NCBI GenBank assembly: GCA_021825225.1 | Contig: JAKAIH010000192.1 | Location: 1 to 5,861, forward strand | Length of the DNA: 5,861 nucleotides | Source of the DNA: Pseudomonadota bacterium | Lineage (GTDB): Bacteria > Pseudomonadota > Gammaproteobacteria > Burkholderiales > SG8-39 | Reading direction: 5' to 3' | Shown here: positions 1-4,933 of the stretch, piece by piece | Layout of the letters: every line of letters starts with the position of its first letter | Position numbering within the stretch: position 1 is the stretch's first letter | Translations under genes and position numbers: made by a program | Notes under the pieces: model-generated | The model's input: only the letters and a program-made list of their open reading frames with translations | What the model was told of the DNA's origin: nothing | The model's database searches: none

Positions 1-59
1 GGATACCCCGGCGGCTCCAGCACCGTAACGGCAAATTGCATCAAGGGCGAGTCAGCCAT
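1..59 (-). CDS. Possible start of an unidentified gene (partial)
   Basis: From an ATG at 59 the minus strand stays open to the edge and reads MADSPLMQFAVTVLEPPGY, 19 complete codons. Codon choice is GC-rich and consistent with the genes upstream, and a candidate promoter lies just ahead. There is no good Shine-Dalgarno (only GGA three bases before the ATG); Met7 is an alternative start. Too little is present to name a function. It would be the next gene downstream of the CoA-transferase, 148 bp away and probably separately transcribed. Confidence 0.4.
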   Translation of the reverse strand, partial: MADSPLMQFAVTVLEPPGY

Positions 60-87
60 TGTCCGGGAATGATGGGCGTCGCGCGGT

Positions 88-116
88 ACTGTACTTTCAA
101 GCGATGCAGAAATCAA
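88..116 (-). promoter_or_regulatory. Candidate sigma70-type promoter for the leftmost gene
   Basis: On the minus strand, TTGATT at 116-111 (four of six matches to the -35 consensus) is separated by exactly 17 bp from TACAGT at 93-88 (four of six to the -10). A start near 81 would leave a short leader of about 22 nt before the ATG at 59. The 148 bp between the CoA-transferase stop and this ATG otherwise holds nothing I recognise, and no clear terminator. Moderate matches like these arise by chance, so confidence is limited. Confidence 0.3.
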
Positions 117-207
117 TCCGCTTGTCGCGTGCCTGCCGGCTTGCGCTTCTTGCAGTGATGCCGGATCGGGTGCGCTGCACAGCTGGCACGGTCCGCCTGC
201 CGCCGAT

Positions 208-1632
208 TCACCCGGAATTGGTTTTCGCGCCTTCCCAGACCGGCCGGTCGTGGCCCAGCGGCACCGGCGGCTGCGTCCAGTGCGCAGGCGTTTCCGACAA
301 CAGGGCCACCGGCCGCAGGTGGCGGATGCGTCCCAGCGGCGAGGCAGTTTCCATGGTCAGCCGCGCTATCTCCTCCGGCCCCAGTTCTTCCGCCAGGCCG
401 CGCAGCGCGGCCGACTCGACCTCGCCCCGGTCCGTGATCCAGCGCCCGGTCCGCGCCAGTGCGACGCGCACCAGCCAGCTTCCGCCTTCCGCGGCGCGGC
501 GCGCGAGTGCAGCCATGGTCCCCAGCGCCATCAGGTAGCCGCTGACATAGTCGATCGCCGACACCGGCAGGTACTTCGGCTTCGCACCGTCGCCCGACGC
601 CAGCGCCATGCCGCTGACCGTCTGCACAATGGTGTCGAAGCCGCGCCGCTCGCGCCAGGGTCCGCTGCCGCCCCAGGCCGACAGACTCACGCAGACGATG
701 CCCGGACGCAGGCGCGCGAGGTCTTCGGGTGCGAAGCCGCGTCCGGCCAACGCGCCCGGCCGGTAGGACTGCGAAAATACATCGGCCGAAGCCGCCAGCC
801 CGCGCAAGGTCGCAGCATCGCGCGCATCGCGCAGGTCGAGGTAGGCCGCGCGTTTGCCGATGCCGGTATCGAGTTCGTAAGCGCCGGAATCCGGCAGGTG
901 CGGCCCGTTGATCTTGAGCACCTGCGCCCCGTGCTCGGCGAGGGTGCGCGCACAGGTCGGACCGGCAAGCACGCGCGTGAGATCGAGCACGCGCACGCCT
1001 GCCAGCGGCCGCGCACCCGGCGGCAGGGCCTCGGGCGGCGCGTCGCCGATGCGCAGAATTTCGAGCAGAGGCTGCGTCGCCACCGCGGCCGCATGCGGAT
1101 GCAGCGCCCATTCGCGCGCGCTGCGCGCGAGCCCGGCGCAGCCGCCGGCGGCATGGATCGCATTTTCCAGCTCCAACCCGTCCCAGGCCGCGCTCGCACG
1201 CATCGCCGCTGCGCGCTCCTGCGGCGCACCCAACACCTTGAGCGCGGCGTCGCGGTGATGGGGGAAATTGCAGTGAATGCTGACCCAGCGGCCATCGCGC
1301 ACCGGGTAAAAACCGCTCATGGGATCGAACGGCCCATCCGGCTTCTTGCCGTCGATCTGCAAATAGCGGTTGCTGCGCAGCGAGGCCGCGGCAGCGCGGG
1401 CGTCGACGCTGATGCTCTGCCTGCGCCCGCTGCGCAGACGCCACAGTTCCGCCGCCGCATAGGCCACCGCGGCCACGGCGGCAGCGCCGGACGCGGCGAT
1501 CCGGTAGGGCGTCGGAAAAACCGGATCGTCCCCGGCGATCCGGATCTGTCCGGATTCCGGCTCGGCCAATCCGGCCAGTGCTATCAGTTCGCGCAAGGCA
1601 CGCTGCGGCATGGGTGACGATCTCGATTGCAT
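208..1632 (-). CDS. Class III (CaiB/BaiF-type) CoA-transferase with unusual segment order
   Basis: This is a probable cytoplasmic enzyme that moves CoA between carboxylic acids. It has 474 residues from the ATG at 1632 and ends in TGA. Residues 209-400 carry the classical N-terminal fold: AGVRVLDLTRVLAGP near 211-225, GKRAAYLDLRD near 259-269, a SADVFSQSYRPG stretch near 282-293, and SAWGGSGPWRERRGFD near 318-333. Asp333 aligns with the catalytic Asp that forms the aspartyl-CoA anhydride in this family. Residues 1-200 lack that signature. They resemble the part normally found after the Asp: an Ala-rich helix, RLRSGRRQSISVD near 65-77, then DGRWVSIHC near 113-121. The order therefore looks permuted, or like a degenerate tandem duplication. 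The first Met has only a weak GGA upstream; Met8 (codon ending at 1611) is an equally plausible start. It follows dctQM by 82 bp, which suggests activation of the imported acid. The true substrate pair cannot be deduced. Confidence 0.85.
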   Translation of the reverse strand: MQSRSSPMPQRALRELIALAGLAEPESGQIRIAGDDPVFPTPYRIAASGAAAVAAVAYAAAELWRLRSGRRQSISVDARAAAASLRSNRYLQIDGKKPDGPFDPMSGFYPVRDGRWVSIHCNFPHHRDAALKVLGAPQERAAAMRASAAWDGLELENAIHAAGGCAGLARSAREWALHPHAAAVATQPLLEILRIGDAPPEALPPGARPLAGVRVLDLTRVLAGPTCARTLAEHGAQVLKINGPHLPDSGAYELDTGIGKRAAYLDLRDARDAATLRGLAASADVFSQSYRPGALAGRGFAPEDLARLRPGIVCVSLSAWGGSGPWRERRGFDTIVQTVSGMALASGDGAKPKYLPVSAIDYVSGYLMALGTMAALARRAAEGGSWLVRVALARTGRWITDRGEVESAALRGLAEELGPEEIARLTMETASPLGRIRHLRPVALLSETPAHWTQPPVPLGHDRPVWEGAKTNSG

Positions 1633-1687
1633 ATCCGGCGACCAGCCGTACGCGCTACTGTCGCGCGATTCCCGCGGGCTGGCAAGC

Positions 1688-1708
1688 GCGGCGGGCCCGG
1701 CCCGCCGC
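1688..1708 (-). other. Very stable GC hairpin after dctQM, without T-tract
   Basis: Six bases past the dctQM TAA, the minus strand carries GCGGCGGGC, a 3-base loop CGG, then GCCCGCCGC, a perfect 9-bp all-GC stem. The following bases (GCTTGCC) are not a T-tract. It is more likely an mRNA 3'-end stabiliser or a transcription or ribosome pause element than an intrinsic terminator. It could nevertheless reduce expression of the CoA-transferase gene that starts 56 bp beyond it. Confidence 0.55.
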
Positions 1709-1714
1709 CCGCAC

Positions 1715-3727
1715 TTACATCCCCAGCAATCGCGGCAGGAACAGCGACAGCGCCGGAACGTAGGTCACGATGCCGAGGAACACCAGCATCGTCAGCAGCC
1801 ATGGCCAGACTGCGACCGTGAGCTCGGTGATACCCATTCGCGCGATGCCCGATGCGACGTACAGGTTGAGCCCCACCGGCGGATGGCACATGCCGACTTC
1901 CATATTGACCGTGATCAGGATGCCGAAATGGATCGGGTCGATGCCGAGCTTCATCGCCACCGGAAACAGGATCGGCGCCATGATGAGAATGATCGAGGAC
2001 GGCTCCATCACGTTGCCCGCCACCAGCAGCAGCACGTTGACGATGAGCAGGAATGCGACCCAGCCGAAACCGCGCGCGACCATCCAGTCGGCCATTGCCT
2101 GCGGAATATTCTCGTTGGCCATCACGAAGGAGAACAGCACCGCGTTGGTGATGATGTAAAGCAGCATCGCGCTCATGTTCGCCGAGGACAGCAGCACCCG
2201 CGGCACGTCCTTCAGGCGCATGTCCTTGTACACGAACACGGCGATGAAAAACGCATATACGGCGCTCATCGCGGCGGCCTCGGTGGGCGTGAAGATGCCG
2301 GTGTAGATGCCGCCGATCACGATCACGATCAGCAGCAGGCCCCAGGCCGATTCGCGGAACGCCTTCAGCCTCTCCGTCCCGGTTGACCGCGGCATGCGCG
2401 GGTAGCCGAATTTCCTGGCGCGGTACCAGGTGGTGAGTCCGAGCATGGTGGCGAGAATGATCCCCGGCACGATGCCGGCGATGAACAGCTTGCCCACCGA
2501 GGAATTGGTCGACACGGCGTACAGCACCATCGCGATCGAAGGCGGGATCAGGATGCCCAGCGCGCCCGAAGTGGTCACGACCCCGGCGCCGAAGCGGGCC
2601 GGGAAGCCCTGTGCCACCATCGCCGGCATCACCACCGAGCCGATCGCGACGACAGTAGCGGGCGATGAGCCCGAGACTGCGGCAAACAATGCGCACGCGA
2701 GCACCGCGGCAAGCCCGAGGCCGCCGTGCCAGTGCCCGACCAGCGAAGTGGCGAATTTGATCATGCGCCGCGCCACGCCGCCGTGGGTGAGGAAGTTGCC
2801 GGCGAGGATGAAGAACGGAATCGCCATGATCTCGAAGTTCTCGATGCCGGTGAACAGCTTCATCGCGACCGAGGCGATCGGCACTTCGGTCAGCGTGGAC
2901 ATGAAGGTGAGCACGGTAAGGCCGAGCGCGATCGAAATCGGCATGCTGGTCAGCATGAGCGAGATCAGCAGCGCGAACACCAGGCTCGTACGCAAGCCGC
3001 CGTTGAGCTGCACCAGGCCCAGTTTCGAGGCGAAGGCCAGACCGGCAATCGCCAGCGGCAGCAGAATCAGGAATACGCTCATGCGCGCGCCGCCGGTGAA
3101 CGAGGGGGTGCTCGGTGCAGGCACCGCGACGCCGTCGACACCCTCGACGTGCCCTACGTCGTGATGCGGCAACTCGCCCTTGCGCAGGAAGTGCCAGGCG
3201 ACCTGCAGGAAACGAAAGCACATCAGCGAGGACCCCAGGGGGATCGCCAGGTAGACGATCCACATCGGAGCCTCAAGATCGCTGGAGCGTGTACCAGCCT
3301 GGTACACGCCGTGGACGAAATCCGCGCCAAAGCCGGCGATGACTCCGGTAAACAGTGCGCCCAGACCGAGGCCGAACAATATTACTTTTTTTGCTTTCGC
3401 CGGAGCCATGCGCGCGACGAAAACATCCACCCCGACGTGGATGCCGGTGCGCACGCCATAGGCGGCGCCGAACTTGGCCATCCAGATGAACATGTAGATG
3501 CAAAGCTCCTGCGCCGAGGACAGGTCAAACGAGCTCAGCCAGTCGTAAATTGCCCGCAGCGGCACGGCAGCCCAGGGCAGGCCATGCGCAATGGCCCATT
3601 TGGCGGTGTCGATCGAGAGCGAGGTGCCGTAGCGATGCAGCACCGCGACGAACACCACCCCGGTGGCGGTCGCAATGAGGGCGGCAATCAGCCACTCCTC
3701 GATGTGATTCAGGAATTTGTTGAACAT
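1715..3727 (-). CDS. dctQM: TRAP transporter fused small and large permease, DctQM
   Basis: This inner-membrane protein fuses both TRAP permease subunits and couples substrate entry to an ion gradient. From the ATG at 3727 it is 670 residues, ending in TAA. Residues 1-182 are the DctQ part, with about four membrane helices (near 11-30, 70-92, 114-136 and 153-176). A Pro/Val/Gly-rich linker spans roughly 183-214. From about 216 to the end is DctM, with VSGSSPATVVAIGSVVMP near 351-368, GALGILIPPSIAMVLYAV near 388-405, TPTEAAAM near 480-487, and NMEVGMCHPPVGLNLYV near 608-624. An in-frame GTG at 3769 would add 14 residues but lacks a ribosome binding site. The frame is continuous, so the fusion looks genuine. 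Two local oddities lie in the DctQ half: an A7 run and a 23-bp palindrome. It is the natural partner of the DctP 96 bp upstream, and a CoA-transferase gene follows after 82 bp. The substrate is unknown. Confidence 0.95.
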   Translation of the reverse strand: MFNKFLNHIEEWLIAALIATATGVVFVAVLHRYGTSLSIDTAKWAIAHGLPWAAVPLRAIYDWLSSFDLSSAQELCIYMFIWMAKFGAAYGVRTGIHVGVDVFVARMAPAKAKKVILFGLGLGALFTGVIAGFGADFVHGVYQAGTRSSDLEAPMWIVYLAIPLGSSLMCFRFLQVAWHFLRKGELPHHDVGHVEGVDGVAVPAPSTPSFTGGARMSVFLILLPLAIAGLAFASKLGLVQLNGGLRTSLVFALLISLMLTSMPISIALGLTVLTFMSTLTEVPIASVAMKLFTGIENFEIMAIPFFILAGNFLTHGGVARRMIKFATSLVGHWHGGLGLAAVLACALFAAVSGSSPATVVAIGSVVMPAMVAQGFPARFGAGVVTTSGALGILIPPSIAMVLYAVSTNSSVGKLFIAGIVPGIILATMLGLTTWYRARKFGYPRMPRSTGTERLKAFRESAWGLLLIVIVIGGIYTGIFTPTEAAAMSAVYAFFIAVFVYKDMRLKDVPRVLLSSANMSAMLLYIITNAVLFSFVMANENIPQAMADWMVARGFGWVAFLLIVNVLLLVAGNVMEPSSIILIMAPILFPVAMKLGIDPIHFGILITVNMEVGMCHPPVGLNLYVASGIARMGITELTVAVWPWLLTMLVFLGIVTYVPALSLFLPRLLGM
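3287..3309. repeat. 23-bp near-perfect palindrome inside the DctQ coding region
   Basis: The plus strand reads GCGTGTACCAG, a single central C at 3298, then CTGGTACACGC. The 11-bp arms are exact reverse complements. On the coding strand it encodes G-V-Y-Q-A-G-T-R at about residues 140-147 of DctQM. A perfect 11-bp arm with a one-base centre is not expected often by chance in a sequence this long. It has the two-fold symmetry of a dimeric regulator site, but I cannot name a regulator, and it may only reflect codon choice. Confidence 0.6.
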
Positions 3728-3732
3728 GATTG

Positions 3733-3736
3733 CCCT
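3733..3736 (-). promoter_or_regulatory. Ribosome binding site that decides the dctQM start
   Basis: The minus strand reads AGGG, then CAATC, then ATG at 3727. This places a Shine-Dalgarno core 5 nt ahead of the ATG that opens MFNKFLNHIEEWL. It favours this start over the in-frame GTG 14 codons upstream at 3769. Confidence 0.65.
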
Positions 3737-3770
3737 ATCGGTGGGCGATACAAGAACGGTGTGCGACACG

Positions 3771-3807
3771 AAAAGGCCGCCGGGAGCGCGCTGCGCCGCC
3801 GGCGGCC
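3771..3807 (-). terminator. Hairpin plus T4 between dctP and dctQM (attenuator or partial terminator)
   Basis: Seventeen bases after the dctP TAA, the minus strand has a perfect 9-bp inverted repeat: GGCCGCCGG at 3807-3799 and CCGGCGGCC at 3783-3775. The 15-base loop is itself GC-rich. TTTT follows at 3774-3771. The shape is that of an intrinsic terminator with a short T-tract, so readthrough is likely. In transport operons a hairpin after the binding-protein gene commonly stabilises that message or attenuates the permease genes. Its position also argues against the GTG at 3769 as the permease start, because that codon begins directly after the T-tract with no room for a ribosome binding site. 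Confidence 0.65.
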
Positions 3808-3823
3808 CGAACCAGACTGGCGT

Positions 3824-4819
3824 TTAGCTCTTGAAGCCGGCTGCCGCGTGCAGTTCTTCGATGATCTGCTTGCCGACGCGGGCTTCAGCCGCTTTGTGGA
3901 TCGGCAGCAGCTTGTCCATCCACGCCTTCTTCTGCGCGGCGGTCAGGTAATGCAGCGTGGTCTTGCCGGAGGCCTTGATCTTGGCCAGGGCGTCCTCGTT
4001 CTCTTCCTTGGCGATCGAGTTGGTGTAGTCGGTCGCCTCCTTCATCGCCTTTTCCAGCTGGCCGCGGATATCTGCCGGCAGGCCGTTCCAGAACTTGCTG
4101 TTCACGATCACCGCGTATTGCAGGTGGGCGTGGTAGGAGACGGTGATGTCTTTCTGCACTTCGTAGAACTTCTGCGTGTAGTAGTTCGATGCGGTGTTCT
4201 CGCAGCCGTCCACGACGCCGGTCTGCAGCGCCTGGTAGACCTCGGAGAAGGCCATGATCTGCGGCAGCGCGCCCATCGCGCGGAAATACTGGTCCGCGAC
4301 TTTGGAGCCGGAGATGCGGATCTTCAGGCCCTGGAAGTCGGCGGGCGTGAGCAGCGGCCGGTTGGCCGAGACCATGTGAAAACCATTGTCCCAGAACGCG
4401 AGCCCGGTGATGCCCTTGGCTTCGAGCTTCTTCAGCAGCGACTTGCCCACGGGCCCGTTCACCACTTTGTAGTAGGTGGCTTCGTCCGGGAAGATATAGG
4501 GCAGGTCCATCGCCTCGAATTCGGGCACGCCGATCGGGCGGAACTTCGCGGTAGAGGGGGCGAGCATCTGCACCGAGCCCAGCTGCAGCGCGTCCATTTC
4601 TTCCTTGTCCTTGTACAGCGTCGAGTTCGGGTAAACCTCGACCTTGACCTTGCCGTTGGTGTATTTCTCCGCGAGTTCCTTGAATTTCAGCGCCCCCTTG
4701 CCCTTGGGCGTGTCGTTGGTCACGACGTGGCTGAACTTGATGACGATAGGCTGCTGCGCGAATGCCGAAGTCGCCGCCAGGACGGCCGCGATGCCGATAC
4801 CAACCAGATATTTTTTCAC
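3824..4819 (-). CDS. dctP: TRAP transporter solute-binding protein, DctP family
   Basis: This is the periplasmic receptor that captures a small organic acid and delivers it to the membrane permease. It is 331 residues, a normal length for the family. A Sec signal peptide (MKKYLVGIGIAAVLAATSAFA) runs to about residue 21, with likely cleavage between AFA and QQ. The mature protein shows the family pattern: IKFSHVVTNDTPKGKGALKF near 27-46, GLKIRISGS near 164-172, then FSEVYQALQTGVVDGCEN near 191-208. Arg168 in GLKIR is the position that usually salt-bridges the substrate carboxylate. The tail, with AVIVNSKFWNGLPADIR near 236-252, resembles C4-dicarboxylate-type DctP proteins, so a dicarboxylate or related acid is the best guess. 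Cys206 in VDGCEN is less usual. The start is GTG with a strong Shine-Dalgarno. The fused permease follows after 96 bp containing a hairpin, which may keep binding-protein output above permease output. Confidence 0.95.
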   Translation of the reverse strand: MKKYLVGIGIAAVLAATSAFAQQPIVIKFSHVVTNDTPKGKGALKFKELAEKYTNGKVKVEVYPNSTLYKDKEEMDALQLGSVQMLAPSTAKFRPIGVPEFEAMDLPYIFPDEATYYKVVNGPVGKSLLKKLEAKGITGLAFWDNGFHMVSANRPLLTPADFQGLKIRISGSKVADQYFRAMGALPQIMAFSEVYQALQTGVVDGCENTASNYYTQKFYEVQKDITVSYHAHLQYAVIVNSKFWNGLPADIRGQLEKAMKEATDYTNSIAKEENEDALAKIKASGKTTLHYLTAAQKKAWMDKLLPIHKAAEARVGKQIIEELHAAAGFKS

Positions 4820-4823
4820 GTTA

Positions 4824-4832
4824 CTCCCCCTC
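4824..4832 (-). promoter_or_regulatory. Strong ribosome binding site that fixes the dctP GTG start
   Basis: The minus strand reads GAGGGGGAG, then TAAC, then GTG AAA AAA. The purine-rich Shine-Dalgarno sequence is well spaced before the GTG at 4819. The first codons encode a standard signal peptide and no in-frame upstream start fits better, so the GTG is very likely the true start. Confidence 0.8.
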
Positions 4833-4863
4833 GAATTAGATTGTTTTATATGCTGCCGGCGGC

Positions 4864-4892
4864 ATTGTACATCGGATTTCGCGCAGTCACGA
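4864..4892 (-). promoter_or_regulatory. Possible sigma70-type promoter for dctP
   Basis: In the 114-bp gap before dctP, the minus strand carries TACAAT at 4869-4864, five of six matches to the -10 consensus, in a locally AT-richer stretch. The best upstream hexamers are poor: TCGTGA at 4892-4887 has 17-bp spacing and three matches, and GTGACT at 4890-4885 has four matches but only 15-bp spacing. A start near 4857 would give a 5' leader of about 38 nt. A second AT-rich element, TATAAAA at 4850-4844, has no good partner. Treat this as a candidate only; readthrough from dctM is the alternative. Confidence 0.3.
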
Positions 4893-4919
4893 AGGGCTCA
4901 TTCGCCGACCCGATCGAAT

Positions 4920-4933
4920 GGCGCCGCAGCGCC
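4920..4933 (-). other. Small GC hairpin directly after the dctM stop
   Basis: Immediately after the TAG, the minus strand reads GGCGC-TGCG-GCGCC, a perfect 5-bp stem with a 4-base loop. No T-tract follows, so this is not a convincing intrinsic terminator. It could protect the 3' end of the dctM message or be a chance product of GC-rich sequence. Confidence 0.3.

Noticed and set aside
113..1444. Second minus-strand frame (about 443 codons) across the CoA-transferase region
   Set aside because: It is a frame shadow dominated by Arg, Ala and Gly. The overlapping frame carries the VRVLDLTRVLAGP signature and the catalytic Asp instead.
250..1617. Long plus-strand open frame (about 455 codons) opposite the CoA-transferase gene
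   Set aside because: Its translation is Arg/Gln/Ala-rich and low in complexity with no recognisable motif. It is the antisense shadow of a GC-rich gene whose minus-strand product matches a known family.
3080..3082. Internal ATG at the start of the DctM half as evidence for two separate genes
   Set aside because: The frame is continuous through the linker with no stop, and the sequence just upstream is a weak GGCGG at best. A fused protein is the simpler reading, though internal initiation cannot be excluded.
1584..3263. Long minus-strand open frame (about 559 codons) overlapping dctQM
   Set aside because: It is an alternative frame within the real DctQM gene. The translation is rich in Arg, His and Gly with no membrane helices or family motifs.
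3728..3769. In-frame GTG 14 codons upstream as the dctQM start
   Set aside because: It lies directly after the hairpin T-tract with no ribosome binding site. The ATG at 3727 has AGGG at good spacing and begins a typical DctQ N-terminus.
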